Shown here: one piece after another, positions 44,234 to 52,295 of the stretch | How positions within the stretch are numbered: the first letter of the stretch is position 1 | How the letters are laid out: every line of letters starts with the position of its first letter | DNA from: UBA8919 sp041658185 | GTDB lineage: Bacteria; Elusimicrobiota; UBA8919 | DNA length: 64,000 bases | Direction: 5' to 3' | NCBI GenBank assembly: GCA_041658185.1 | Contig: JBBAAR010000011.1 | Location: 27,054-91,053 of the forward strand | Position numbers and translations under genes: made by a program | The notes under the pieces: generated by a model | Seen by the model: the letters and a program-made list of their open reading frames with translations, nothing else | Told to the model about the DNA's origin: nothing | Databases searched by the model: none

Positions 44234-44734
44234 TTATTTTTTTAACAACTTGTTGTAAGTGATAATACTTCCCACTGAAACCGGTTTTCTTTCGTCAATC
44301 ACATATTTGATTTTTGTTGAAAGCGCTAAAACCATAGCGATGTCCAAATCTTTGAATGAAAGTTTTCTTATTTCTTTCGCCTCCGGGAATTTTCTTGACG
44401 GCTCGGACATATCGGCAATGTAAATTATTTTGGAAAAATCATCCATATGTCTGTGACCGAAAGTATGGTGCTTAATAGCATAAAGTATTTTTTTATCTTT
44501 TATTTTGAATTTCGTTCTGGCAAACTTTTCCGCTAAAAACGAATGATTGTTTTTATCGTTAGATCTTTTTTGACAATCATGCAAAAGAGCAGCGATTTCT
44601 ATTTTTATAATATCTTTTAATTTATAATGTTTTGCCAGTTTTACAGCAAGATTTCTTAGATTTAATGTATGTCTGTATCTATGCCGGGTCAGGTTATCTT
44701 TCAGATATTTTTTTATATCACTTATAGAGACCAT
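44234..44734 (-). CDS. yqeK: YqeK-type HD hydrolase
   Basis: 166 aa. HD motif residues: RHRYRHTLNLRNLAVKLA (His), AALLHDCQKRSNDKNNH (His-Asp pair), HHTFGHRHMDDFSKII, and YIADMSEPSRKFP. YqeK proteins hydrolyse diadenosine tetraphosphate (symmetrical). Usual neighbour of nadD and rsfS, overlapping nadD by 17 bases. Confidence 0.92.
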   Translation of the reverse strand: MVSISDIKKYLKDNLTRHRYRHTLNLRNLAVKLAKHYKLKDIIKIEIAALLHDCQKRSNDKNNHSFLAEKFARTKFKIKDKKILYAIKHHTFGHRHMDDFSKIIYIADMSEPSRKFPEAKEIRKLSFKDLDIAMVLALSTKIKYVIDERKPVSVGSIITYNKLLKK

Positions 44735-45278
44735 TTTTTTTAATATACTTTTCGATTACCGCCGGGACAAGTCCTTTAATGGAAAAATATTTTTTTATTT
44801 TTTCGCGAATATCAGTCGACGAGATGTCTGCGATAATTCCTTCAAGTTTTAAGAAATCTTTTTTAATCTTTGTCTTACATCCCTTTCTTTCGGCAAAAAC
44901 AATTTTGCTTAACTGCATAATCTCTTTTACGTTTTTCCAATTTTTCAAATCGGCGGCGGAATCCGAACCTACAATAAAAAAAAGTTCTGCCGACGGGTAT
45001 TCTTTACGGAAATATTTTAATGTCTGATATGTATATATATTTTTCTTTCGTTTAATTTCAAAATCCGATATTTTAAATTTAGAAAATTTTTTGATGGCTA
45101 ACCGCAACATTCTTTTTCTGTAAACCGCATCCGTTAACTTTCTTGTTTTATGCGGCGGCAAAAACGCGGGAACAAAAAACAAAAAATCAAGTTTTAATTG
45201 TTTTATCGCTTTTTTAGATAGTTCTATATGACCTTTATGAACGGGGTCAAAACTCCCGCCGAATATGCCTATCTTCAT
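44718..45278 (-). CDS. nadD: Nicotinate-nucleotide adenylyltransferase
   Basis: 186 aa. Nucleotidyltransferase motifs: IGIFGGSFDPVHKGHIELS (GxFDPxHxGH), FVPAFLPPHKTRK, LFFIVGSDSAADLKNW, and ADISSTDIREKIKKY (ISSTxIR). Forms nicotinic acid adenine dinucleotide in NAD synthesis. Part of the proA-nadD-yqeK-LCP-rsfS-argS cluster. Confidence 0.94.
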   Translation of the reverse strand: MKIGIFGGSFDPVHKGHIELSKKAIKQLKLDFLFFVPAFLPPHKTRKLTDAVYRKRMLRLAIKKFSKFKISDFEIKRKKNIYTYQTLKYFRKEYPSAELFFIVGSDSAADLKNWKNVKEIMQLSKIVFAERKGCKTKIKKDFLKLEGIIADISSTDIREKIKKYFSIKGLVPAVIEKYIKKNGLYK

Positions 45279-45283
45279 TTTTT

Positions 45284-46543
45284 TTATTTTCTTATCTGTC
45301 CGGTCCCGTGTACTACAAATTTGTATGATGTAAGTTCTTTTAATCCCATAGGACCCCTGGCGTGTATTTTTTGAGTTGAAATTCCGATTTCCGCCCCCAT
45401 TCCAAACTCACTTCCGTCGGTAAATCTTGTTGAGGCGTTGTGATATACGGCGGCAGAATCCACCTCTTTCAAAAATTTTTCCGCAAACTTTTTATTTTCC
45501 GTAATAATTGCATCCGAATGATGCGAACCGTATTTTTCTATATGCGAAATCGCCTCGTCAATTGAAGGAATAACTTTTACGGACAAAATTAAATCCAGAT
45601 ATTCCGCGTACCAGTCATTTTCCGTCGCAGTTTTTATCCCCTTAATAATTCTTCTTGTTTTTTCACAACCGCGAATTTCAACACCCGCTTTTTTATATTC
45701 GGCAAGCATAACAGGTAAGAACTTTTTAGCGATGTCTTTATGAACCAGAAGCGTTTCCATAGCATTGCAGACACCGGGTCTTTGAACCTTTGCGTTAAAC
45801 GAAATTTTTATTGCTTTTTCTATGTCGGCATATTTGTCAACATAGACATGACACACACCCTTGCCGTGAGCGATTACCGGAACCGACGAGTTTTCTCTGA
45901 TATATTTTATAAGACCTTCGCCGCCGCGGGGAATTATACAGTCAATATAGCCGGAAAGATGTATCATTTCCGAAATAATAATTCTATCCGTATTATCAAT
46001 AAACTCAACGCTTCCGTCAGGGATACCTGACGAATACGCACTTTCACAAATTATTTTTGACAGTATTTTATTTGAATTGATTGCTTCGCTTCCGCCGCGC
46101 AAAATTGTGCAGTTCCCGGATTTCAGACACAACCCGACAGAATCAACCGTTACATTGGGGCGGGATTCGTAGATAATTCCTATAACGCCCAGCGGCACCC
46201 GGATTTTTTCTATTTTTAAACCGTTGGGTCTTTTGATTTTTTCAACAACTTCGCCTATCGGGTCGGGCAGTTTTGCTATCTGCTTTAAGCCGTCGGCCAT
46301 TGAGACAACCCGCTTTTCGTTAAGTTTAAGACGGTCAATTAACGCAGATGACAGTTTTTGTTTTTCAGCATTTTTTATATCTTTAATATTTTCTGAAATG
46401 ATATTCGTACAATTGCGTAAAATTGAATCTGCAATTTTTAGGAGTGCATTATTCTTAATATCGGTTGAGATGATTGCAAGTTTTCCGGAAGCAATTTTTG
46501 CCCTTTCCGCTTTTTTAATAATATAGTTTTTGGTATTACTCAT
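45284..46543 (-). CDS. proA: Glutamate-5-semialdehyde dehydrogenase
   Basis: 419 aa from MSNTKNYI; the longer frame lies upstream of the promoter. Reduces gamma-glutamyl phosphate in proline synthesis with NADPH. Motifs: PLGVIGIIYESRPNVTVDSVGLCLKSGNC, VPVIAHGKGVCHVY, RPGVCNAMETLLVH (catalytic Cys), and EFGMGAEIGISTQKIHARGPMGL (in parts). proB is not in the window; proC is at 37989. Confidence 0.94.
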   Translation of the reverse strand: MSNTKNYIIKKAERAKIASGKLAIISTDIKNNALLKIADSILRNCTNIISENIKDIKNAEKQKLSSALIDRLKLNEKRVVSMADGLKQIAKLPDPIGEVVEKIKRPNGLKIEKIRVPLGVIGIIYESRPNVTVDSVGLCLKSGNCTILRGGSEAINSNKILSKIICESAYSSGIPDGSVEFIDNTDRIIISEMIHLSGYIDCIIPRGGEGLIKYIRENSSVPVIAHGKGVCHVYVDKYADIEKAIKISFNAKVQRPGVCNAMETLLVHKDIAKKFLPVMLAEYKKAGVEIRGCEKTRRIIKGIKTATENDWYAEYLDLILSVKVIPSIDEAISHIEKYGSHHSDAIITENKKFAEKFLKEVDSAAVYHNASTRFTDGSEFGMGAEIGISTQKIHARGPMGLKELTSYKFVVHGTGQIRK

Positions 46544-46551
46544 ATTCGTTA

Positions 46552-46580
46552 ATTTTATCAAATTTGAGAAAAAAAAGCAA
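46552..46580 (-). promoter_or_regulatory. Possible leaderless promoter of proA
   Basis: TTGCTT at 46575-46580, 17-base spacer, TAAAAT at 46552-46557; eight bases to the ATG. The -35 match is modest. Confidence 0.45.
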
Positions 46581-46609
46581 TAATAAACGGCGGGACTTAA
46601 GTTCAAAAG

Positions 46610-46813
46610 TTATTTCTGGGATTTTTCCTTAATACAGGCGGCACATTTGGCAAGTATATCTTCTTTGAAAAGTCCTTTTTCACGTCTTAATTTTGTCATC
46701 ATAGAATTACCGCTGGAAATTGAAAAACAGCAAATCATACAGATATTGCTGTTTAACAGTTGGCAACTTATTTCCTTTTTTGCATCTTTACCGCAGAGAA
46801 TACATATAGCCAT
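46610..46813 (-). CDS. Small cysteine-rich protein
   Basis: 67 aa, family not recognised. Cysteines in CILCGK (4, 7), SCQLLNSNICMICC and KCAACIKE give two or three CxxC pairs, consistent with zinc or iron binding. It sits between proA and the redox genes, transcribed in the same direction. No partner motif is seen. Confidence 0.6.
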   Translation of the reverse strand: MAICILCGKDAKKEISCQLLNSNICMICCFSISSGNSMMTKLRREKGLFKEDILAKCAACIKEKSQK

Positions 46814-46834
46814 TGGAAAACTTCATTCCTTCCG

Positions 46835-47059
46835 TTAAGAAATTATTCCTATTGCAATTGTGATATAACCGCCGATGAGAAGAAACGGAGAAATAATGCT
46901 TGCCCAGTTATCCCCCTGCGGATTTGTTTTGGTTAAGACGAGAAACCCTACAATGACCAGCCCGATTCCTGTTGCAATTATTATTTTTCCTCTTTTGGAA
47001 ATCACAGGAAGAGTTACAGTCGGCTGAATCTGAACATTTTTTTGATGTTTGTGTTTCAT
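46835..47059 (-). CDS. Small DUF3098-like membrane protein
   Basis: 74 aa from MKHKHQKN, with GGAGCGAG before the ATG. Two membrane helices (KIIIATGIGLVIVGFLVL and SPFLLIGGYITIAIGII) with a TNPQGDNWASII loop between. This layout resembles small DUF3098-type proteins found in many bacteria. No function known. Confidence 0.62.
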   Translation of the reverse strand: MKHKHQKNVQIQPTVTLPVISKRGKIIIATGIGLVIVGFLVLTKTNPQGDNWASIISPFLLIGGYITIAIGIIS

Positions 47060-47087
47060 TTTTACTCGCTCCATTTATGAAAAAAAT

Positions 47088-47246
47088 TTACATTTTTTCA
47101 AACATATCTTTTCCGACGCCACATTCGGGACAAACCCAGTCACCCGGTAAATCTTCAAATTTCATTCCGGGATTTATACCGTTTGACGTATCGCCGACGG
47201 CAGGGTCATAAACCCAACCGCATACCGTGCATTTCCATTTTTCCAT
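47088..47246 (-). CDS. Rubredoxin
   Basis: 52 aa from MEKWKCTVCGW, with AAAGGA before the ATG; the longer frame's N-terminus is not rubredoxin-like. Two CxxCG pairs (CTVCGWVYDP and CPECGVGKDMF) form the FeS4 site, and GINPGMKFEDLPGDW is the rest of the family signature. Small electron carrier, typically for oxygen or superoxide detoxification in anaerobes. Confidence 0.95.
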   Translation of the reverse strand: MEKWKCTVCGWVYDPAVGDTSNGINPGMKFEDLPGDWVCPECGVGKDMFEKM

Positions 47247-47321
47247 ATCTTTCCTTTTGTAAATTTTTTTATGCAGCCATACCGTTAATGTCAATAAAAA
47301 ATCTAACATTTTTCAGAACAA

Positions 47322-47804
47322 TTACTGTTTCGCTACCCATTTTCCGTCTTTTGATTTCGTTATTTTCAACTTCGCCTGACATCGCGGGCAAATATATTTA
47401 TCACCGTCTTTTACGCCGTCTTTCAGTATAAATTCCTGTTTACAGACGGGACATATTACAGTTGAATTTTCGGCAAAAACGGTCTCTACCGGCTTCGGTG
47501 CCTGAACGGAAATTACAACCATATCCTTATCGCCGGAATTTACTACCCCGTGAAAAACATCGGCAGGTCCGTAAACGGATGATGTCGGGCCCACTATTAT
47601 ACTTTCATTTCCGACGGTAAATTCGCCCACACCCTCAACAATATAAAAAAGTTCGTCAGTCGCGGGATGTTTGTGAAACGGCAGGAATTGCCGAGGTTTA
47701 AAATAAAACGTATTATACACGATTTTGTCGGTATCAAGCGGGACTTTCTTTAAAAATTTTTCTGCATTAAACTCCTTAATGTCGTTAACTTTTACCGTCT
47801 GCAT
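47322..47804 (-). CDS. Cupin protein with C-terminal zinc ribbon
   Basis: 160 aa. Residues 35-105 are a cupin barrel: FLPFHKHPATDELFYIVEGVGEF (His, His and Glu metal ligands), PADVFHGVVNSG (His). Residues 115-150 are a zinc-ribbon-like or rubredoxin-like tail (CPVCKQEFILKDG ... YICPRCQAKLK). Such fused cupins may sense or store a metal or ligand; the exact role is unknown. The ATG overlaps the stop of desulforedoxin in TAATG. Confidence 0.82.
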   Translation of the reverse strand: MQTVKVNDIKEFNAEKFLKKVPLDTDKIVYNTFYFKPRQFLPFHKHPATDELFYIVEGVGEFTVGNESIIVGPTSSVYGPADVFHGVVNSGDKDMVVISVQAPKPVETVFAENSTVICPVCKQEFILKDGVKDGDKYICPRCQAKLKITKSKDGKWVAKQ

Positions 47805-47935
47805 TATTTTCCTCCTTTTTCAACAAGTTTCATCGGCTGACCGCAACACACAAGCGTGCCGGCGCCTGTTTCAATAACCTTAACTTTATTTCCGCAAATT
47901 TCACACAGATAAATCTGATTATTTTTGGTCACCAT
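47804..47935 (-). CDS. Desulforedoxin-like protein
   Basis: 43 aa, too short for a usual search. Sequence YLCEICGNKVKVIETG and VCCGQPMKLVEKG carries the CxxC and CC pairs of the desulforedoxin/desulfoferrodoxin N-terminal FeS4 site. Stand-alone desulforedoxin is an electron carrier; fused to superoxide reductase elsewhere. GGAGG precedes the ATG, and the stop overlaps the cupin ATG (TAATG). Confidence 0.85.
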   Translation of the reverse strand: MVTKNNQIYLCEICGNKVKVIETGAGTLVCCGQPMKLVEKGGK

Positions 47936-47946
47936 AACCTCCATTT

Positions 47947-48120
47947 TTAATAAACTCTCAATACACCTAAAACATGCATCATCAAAAGTAAAATTGAAAT
48001 TACGGCAAAAATTTTATGGAGTTTAATTTTTCTTTTAATTCCCAAAAATGCCGTGATGCCAATAGACAAAAAACCTAGTATCCCGAACCATATGAAAAGC
48101 GGTTTTCCTAAAATAATCAT
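47947..48120 (-). CDS. 57-residue membrane protein
   Basis: Two membrane helices (PLFIWFGILGFLSIGITAFLGI and IFAVISILLLMMHVLGV) joined by KRKIKLHK. Probably inside the redox operon: its ATG overlaps the stop of the YHS lipoprotein (ATGA). No family recognised; the layout resembles small helper proteins of cytochrome or haem-binding DUF4405-type membranes. Confidence 0.55.
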   Translation of the reverse strand: MIILGKPLFIWFGILGFLSIGITAFLGIKRKIKLHKIFAVISILLLMMHVLGVLRVY

Positions 48121-48428
48121 TTCGCGTATTTATCAGGTTCTGCTTTGAATTTCGGACCGCACATCGGACAGCAGAAATAATATGTCTTGCCTTTATATTT
48201 AGCGGCAGGAGTGTTTTTACCGACGGTAACTTTGTCGCCGGTAACGGGGCACATTGCAACGGTCTTATACTCACCCTGTGCCGGGACATAATCCTCCGCA
48301 ACATTCTGTTTATCTGTAGCAGTCATATCTGATTCCGCAGGAACTGCCGGTTCACTCTTTTTACAGCCGGAAATGAAAACAACCGTCACAATACTAACCA
48401 AAACTAAAAACCCTAAAAGTCTTTTCAT
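48117..48428 (-). CDS. Lipoprotein with YHS metal-binding domain
   Basis: 103 aa from MKRLLGFL, with GGGGGGAAAG before the ATG. Lipobox ISGC gives a lipid anchor. Residues 60-103 form the YHS domain: CPVTGDKVTVGKNTPAAKYKGKTYYFCCPMC-type signature (in parts), ending PKFKAEPDKYAK. The cysteines bind heavy metal or haem iron. Probably binds copper or iron on the cell surface. Confidence 0.85.
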   Translation of the reverse strand: MKRLLGFLVLVSIVTVVFISGCKKSEPAVPAESDMTATDKQNVAEDYVPAQGEYKTVAMCPVTGDKVTVGKNTPAAKYKGKTYYFCCPMCGPKFKAEPDKYAK

Positions 48429-48443
48429 CTTTCCCCCCAACCG

Positions 48444-48893
48444 CTAAAATTTCATATGAGACAATTTTACAAAATGCTGTCTTTCTTGTTCAATAATTTC
48501 ATCTATAATATTTTTCTCATCAGACAGAACAAAATTTTTTGCTTCAAGATAATAAAGAATGGAGTCCCTTTCGGCATTCAATGCAAACTGTATTGCGTCA
48601 ACCGGCTTTTTAATTTCCGGAAGGATTTTATTGAAAATTTTACCGTCGGCAAATACTTTGAGATATTGAAAATACTCTTCATTGAACGCCTCAGGCGGCG
48701 CGGAGTTTTCAACCTTTTCAAGAAACCCTTCAAATTTTTTTCTGTGCTCCACTTCCTCGTCGGCAAGAGTTAAAAAAAGCGACTTCAGTTTTTCGTCTGA
48801 AAACTTTCCGGCAGCATATCGGTAAAATCTCTCGCCATTTTTTTCAATTTCAACAGCAAATTCAATTATTTCTCTGACGCTAAAAATATTCAT
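48444..48893 (-). CDS. Rubrerythrin-like ferritin-family protein
   Basis: 149 aa four-helix bundle. Di-iron ligands: EFAVEIEKNGERFY, LADEEVEHRKKFEGF, ALNAERDSILYYLEAK and IIEQERQHFVKL match the E-x6-Y and E-x2-H pairs of the erythrin domain. No rubredoxin-like C-terminus is attached, but a free rubredoxin is encoded 1.2 kb downstream. Likely peroxide or oxygen defence. Start overlaps the small zinc ribbon gene. Confidence 0.88.
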   Translation of the reverse strand: MNIFSVREIIEFAVEIEKNGERFYRYAAGKFSDEKLKSLFLTLADEEVEHRKKFEGFLEKVENSAPPEAFNEEYFQYLKVFADGKIFNKILPEIKKPVDAIQFALNAERDSILYYLEAKNFVLSDEKNIIDEIIEQERQHFVKLSHMKF

Positions 48894-49066
48894 TTTTTTA
48901 TCCAGAGGGTTGATTTACCGCAATTTTGGCACACGCCGAACTTTTCACCCTTTTTAAATTTTATTTCATCCATACCGCTTTCGTTTCCGCAGACATGACA
49001 GTAATAATCTCCTGTCTCTTTTGCCGGCTCGTCCGGTTTATAATATTTTAAAGAAATTTTTTTCAT
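48890..49066 (-). CDS. 58-residue zinc-ribbon protein
   Basis: MKKISLKYYKPDEP followed by CHVCGNESGM and CQNCGKSTLW, a two-CxxC zinc ribbon or rubredoxin-like site. Its stop overlaps the ferritin-family ATG (ATGA). No family name recognised. One of the tiny genes of the redox island. Confidence 0.75.
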   Translation of the reverse strand: MKKISLKYYKPDEPAKETGDYYCHVCGNESGMDEIKFKKGEKFGVCQNCGKSTLWIKK

Positions 49067-49118
49067 AAAACATCCCGACTTATTTTACAAAAACTAACAA
49101 TTTTGTCAAGTTAAAAAA

Positions 49119-49349
49119 TCACTGTTTTTTCTTCACATAACCTTTTACTATATTTCCCTCTTTTTTTATCTCCAAAAATTCCTCGTCGGCTAATTTACAC
49201 CAGGCGGGCAAATCCTTTTCAAAACCCGGGTCATCGGAGACAATTTCAAGCACTTCACCCGGTTTCATCGTTTCAAGTTCAAGTTTTGTTTTCACGACCG
49301 GCATAGGACAAAAAAGTCCGATACAATCAAGCGTCTTATCTATTTTCAT
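49119..49349 (-). CDS. TusA/YedF-type sulfur carrier
   Basis: 76 aa. The signature CIGLFCPMPVVKTKLELETM contains the active Cys in CPMPVVK. TusA-like proteins pass sulfane sulfur between partners. The SirA/TusA fold is complete (DPGFEKDLPAWCKLADEEFLEI). It overlaps the DsrE2 gene by 3 bases (ATGA). Confidence 0.9.
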   Translation of the reverse strand: MKIDKTLDCIGLFCPMPVVKTKLELETMKPGEVLEIVSDDPGFEKDLPAWCKLADEEFLEIKKEGNIVKGYVKKKQ

Positions 49350-49816
49350 ATAAACAAATTTATTTTTGAATCCTTTGCCTCTGCAAGATAAGTGGATGCA
49401 CCCGCAAACTCGGTCACATCACCGGTAAAATTTTCTTTCGTTAAACCCATTACACCGCAACTGGTAGTGCATGCAATATATTTTACATTTAGTTCTTTAG
49501 CGAGTTTCATAAGGTCGTCTAATGACGCCATTTTTGATTTTTTCATCAATTTTTTCATCATCCAAGAACCTAAACCGAACATATTTAATTTTGATATAGG
49601 CAGTTCGGAAGTACTCATAAAATTGAACATTTTCTGTAATATGTTTTGCGATTCGGAGACGGTAAATCTGGATTTTTTAAGAATGTTCAATCCCCAGAAT
49701 GTAAAAAATATAGTCACAGCCATATTACTTGCCGCGGCGGTGGTAGCAAGCGTAAAAGCCGCTATTGCCTTGTCAAGTTCTCCGGAAAAAAGAATTATTG
49801 TCATTTTGTCTTTCAT
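49346..49816 (-). CDS. DsrE2-like membrane-associated sulfur protein
   Basis: 156 aa from MKDKMTIILFSG, with GGAG 7 bases before. DsrE/DsrF-like fold: TIILFSGELDKAIAAFTLATTAAA, VTIFFTFWGLNIL, MNMFGLGSWMM-type segments, KYIACTTSCGVMGL (the cysteines) and GDVTEFAGASTY. DsrE2 and TusA together are known sulfur-transfer partners. Confidence 0.88.
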   Translation of the reverse strand: MKDKMTIILFSGELDKAIAAFTLATTAAASNMAVTIFFTFWGLNILKKSRFTVSESQNILQKMFNFMSTSELPISKLNMFGLGSWMMKKLMKKSKMASLDDLMKLAKELNVKYIACTTSCGVMGLTKENFTGDVTEFAGASTYLAEAKDSKINLFI

Positions 49817-49980
49817 TTTTTTTCTCCGCATTTCGGACATTTTTTTAAATCCGACTTAAATACCTGTCCGCAATTTTTGCATTTTACTAATTTGATGTTG
49901 CACGGCTTACAAAAAACCGGTTCAAGACAGCCGGATTTCAATTCGGTTTCACAAAACGGACATTTGCAATTTTCCTTCAT
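49813..49980 (-). CDS. 55-residue double zinc-ribbon protein
   Basis: Four CxxC pairs: CKCPFCETEL, CKPCNI, CKNCGQV, CPKCGEK. A small metal-binding protein, possibly an iron- or zinc-site donor for the Fe-S proteins. It overlaps both IscU (ATGA) and DsrE2. Confidence 0.75.
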   Translation of the reverse strand: MKENCKCPFCETELKSGCLEPVFCKPCNIKLVKCKNCGQVFKSDLKKCPKCGEKK

Positions 49981-50360
49981 ATTTTTTCTCCCGATTTTTT
50001 TCTGTAATTTTCAATCGCTTTGTGAAGTGCATCGGCGCCGAGATTAGAACAATGCATTTTGTTCGGCGGAAGCCCGCCCAGTTCCTGTGCAACGGACGCA
50101 TTTGTAATTTTAATCGCTTCATCAATCGTTTTTCCCTTTGCCAATTCCGAAACCATAGACGATACCGCAATTGCCGCACCGCATCCGAATGTTTTGAATT
50201 TCACATCGGAAAGAACATTGTCTTTCACTTTTATGTAAAACGTCATCATATCGCCGCAGACGGGATTACCCACCTCTCCGATGCCGTCGGCATCTTTTAT
50301 TTCACCGACATTTCTCGGATTCTGAAAATGTTCCATTACCTTTTCCGAATAAAACGGCAT
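49977..50360 (-). CDS. iscU: IscU/NifU-type Fe-S cluster scaffold protein
   Basis: 127 aa. Signatures: MEHFQNPRNVGEI, GNPVCGDMMTFYIKV (first Cys), VKFKTFGCGAAIAVSSMVSELA (second Cys) and NKMHCSNLGADAL (third Cys). Holds nascent [2Fe-2S]/[4Fe-4S] clusters. Directly follows the cysteine desulfurase gene and probably works with it. Confidence 0.93.
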   Translation of the reverse strand: MPFYSEKVMEHFQNPRNVGEIKDADGIGEVGNPVCGDMMTFYIKVKDNVLSDVKFKTFGCGAAIAVSSMVSELAKGKTIDEAIKITNASVAQELGGLPPNKMHCSNLGADALHKAIENYRKKSGEKI

Positions 50361-50372
50361 ATATTCCCTCCG

Positions 50373-51614
50373 TCATTCCTTGTCTTCCTCGTGTTCATGC
50401 TCGTGTTCGTAATCCGTCCCGGGACCGGCAACATGCCTTTTACCCGTTTTTTGAAAATAGTCGTACAGCGGCGACATATCGCGGAGTTTTTTTACTATCA
50501 ATGGAAACTCCGACAGAACATAATCAATTTCTTCATCGGTGTTATATTTTGAAAGCGTCATCAGAATTGAACCCTGACCGAGGGCAGCATCAACCTTTAT
50601 AGCGGACAAAACATGCGACATTTTTAATGATTTGGATGCACAAGCAGAACCGCTTGATACATAAATTCCCTTACCGTCAAGATGAAGAAACATACCTTCA
50701 CCCTCTATAAATTCAACCGAAAAATTAACATTATTCGGAAGTCGGATGTCTTCGGGACCATTGATATAAATATATTCTATTTTTTCCGGCAACTCCGAAA
50801 TAATGCGGTCACGCAGATGAATCATTTTTTTATTATTTCCATCCAATTCATTTTTAGCGATTTCTGCGGCACGACCCAAACCGACAATCGCAGTCACATT
50901 TTCGGTACCTGCACGACGACCGTTTTCCTGAATTCCTCCGTCAATCTGGGGAATAATACGCACTCCTTTTTTTATGTAAAGTGCGGCTGCACCTTTTGGA
51001 CCGTAGAATTGGCTGCCGGAAAGCGACAGCAAATCTGCGCCAAGTTTGACGACATCAACAGGAATTATTCCGCATGTTGCAACGGTATCCGTGTGAAATA
51101 AAATATTTTTTTCGCGGCAAATTTTTGAGATTTCTTCTATTGGCTGGATTGTTCCTATTTCGGGATTAGCATGCTGAACTGAAACCAAAATTGTGTCGGA
51201 CCGAAGTGCTTTTTTAACATCATCGGGCGAAACAAAACCGTATTTATCAACGGGCAGATATGTAATTTCAAAACCGCTTTGACTCAACCTCCGAGCAGAA
51301 TATAACACAGAAAAATGTTCAATTCCAGAAACGATTATATGCTTCCCTTTTTGGTTATACGCCTCGGCAATACCTTTAACCGCAAGATTGTTTGACTCGG
51401 AGCCGCAGGATGTAAAATAAATTTCGTTTTCTTTCGCGCCGATTAAATCGGCAACCTGTTTACGGGCTTTTTCTACGGCATCTTTTGAAACCGCACCCAA
51501 AGAATTCATGCTCTGGGCATTGCCGTAATTTTCTTTTAAGAACGGGAGCATTTCGTTAAGAACTCGTTCGTCAATTTTAGTATTTGCCTGATTTTCAAGA
51601 TAAACTTCTTTCAT
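50373..51614 (-). CDS. iscS: Cysteine desulfurase, IscS/NifS type
   Basis: 413 aa. PLP lysine region SLSGSQFYGPKGAAALYIKKG, catalytic Cys in SSGSACASKSLKMSHVLSAI, YLENQANTKIDERVLNEMLP at the start. Takes sulfur from cysteine for Fe-S and thio-modification. The C-terminus has an unusual tail, TDYEHEHEHEEDKE, rich in His and Glu, possibly a metal-binding extension. Just upstream of iscU. Confidence 0.94.
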   Translation of the reverse strand: MKEVYLENQANTKIDERVLNEMLPFLKENYGNAQSMNSLGAVSKDAVEKARKQVADLIGAKENEIYFTSCGSESNNLAVKGIAEAYNQKGKHIIVSGIEHFSVLYSARRLSQSGFEITYLPVDKYGFVSPDDVKKALRSDTILVSVQHANPEIGTIQPIEEISKICREKNILFHTDTVATCGIIPVDVVKLGADLLSLSGSQFYGPKGAAALYIKKGVRIIPQIDGGIQENGRRAGTENVTAIVGLGRAAEIAKNELDGNNKKMIHLRDRIISELPEKIEYIYINGPEDIRLPNNVNFSVEFIEGEGMFLHLDGKGIYVSSGSACASKSLKMSHVLSAIKVDAALGQGSILMTLSKYNTDEEIDYVLSEFPLIVKKLRDMSPLYDYFQKTGKRHVAGPGTDYEHEHEHEEDKE

Positions 51615-51625
51615 AAAGTTCCTTT

Positions 51626-52267
51626 TTACTTTAATGAATCTAAAATATTTTTTCTTGATTTTGAAATTACTTCGGTAAGTAATGCCACATATTTTCCCTG
51701 AAATTTTGCTGCTGAAAGTTCGTTTTCAGACGGCATTCTTTCTCCCTGACCTCCGGCAATCGTTGAAGCGCCGTAAGGAGAACCGCCGGTTACTTCATCA
51801 ATTCTCATTTGTCCCTGATAAAGATAAGGCAACCCTGCAATGAGCATTCCCTGATGAAGAAGTGTTGTGTGAAAACTTAAAATTGTTGATTCCTGCCCGC
51901 CGTGTTGAGTTGCTGAACTTGTAAAAACACTTCCGATTTTTCCGACAAGCGACCCTTTTACCCAAAGCGAACCCGTACCGTCAAGAAATGCCCTCATCTG
52001 GGCACACATATTTCCGAACCTCGTCGGTGTCCCGAAAATAACCGCATCCGCAGAAGCAAGTTCGTCATTCGTACAAACCGGAATATGCGAGAATTTTTTC
52101 CGTGCGTCAAAAACACCTGTTTTTTTCAGCACGTCCTCCGGTAGGATTTCCTGAACCTGCCGCAAAATTGTTTCCGCACCTTTTACTTCTTTAACACCCT
52201 TTTCAACAGATTCCGCCATTTTGAAAACATGCCCATATGCAGAGTAAAAAACAATCAGAACTTTCAT
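51626..52267 (-). CDS. wrbA: WrbA-type NAD(P)H:quinone oxidoreductase
   Basis: 213 aa flavodoxin-like. FMN loop KVLIVFYSAYGHVFKMAESV, FGTPTRFGNMCAQMRAFLDG, SSATQHGGQESTILSFHTTLLHQGM and a VTGGSPYGASTIAGGQGERMPSENEL end (in parts) are WrbA signatures. Two-electron reduction of quinones protects against oxidative stress. Confidence 0.94.
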   Translation of the reverse strand: MKVLIVFYSAYGHVFKMAESVEKGVKEVKGAETILRQVQEILPEDVLKKTGVFDARKKFSHIPVCTNDELASADAVIFGTPTRFGNMCAQMRAFLDGTGSLWVKGSLVGKIGSVFTSSATQHGGQESTILSFHTTLLHQGMLIAGLPYLYQGQMRIDEVTGGSPYGASTIAGGQGERMPSENELSAAKFQGKYVALLTEVISKSRKNILDSLK

Positions 52268-52295
52268 CGTCCCTCCTTTTCGCTTCGCTCAATTT

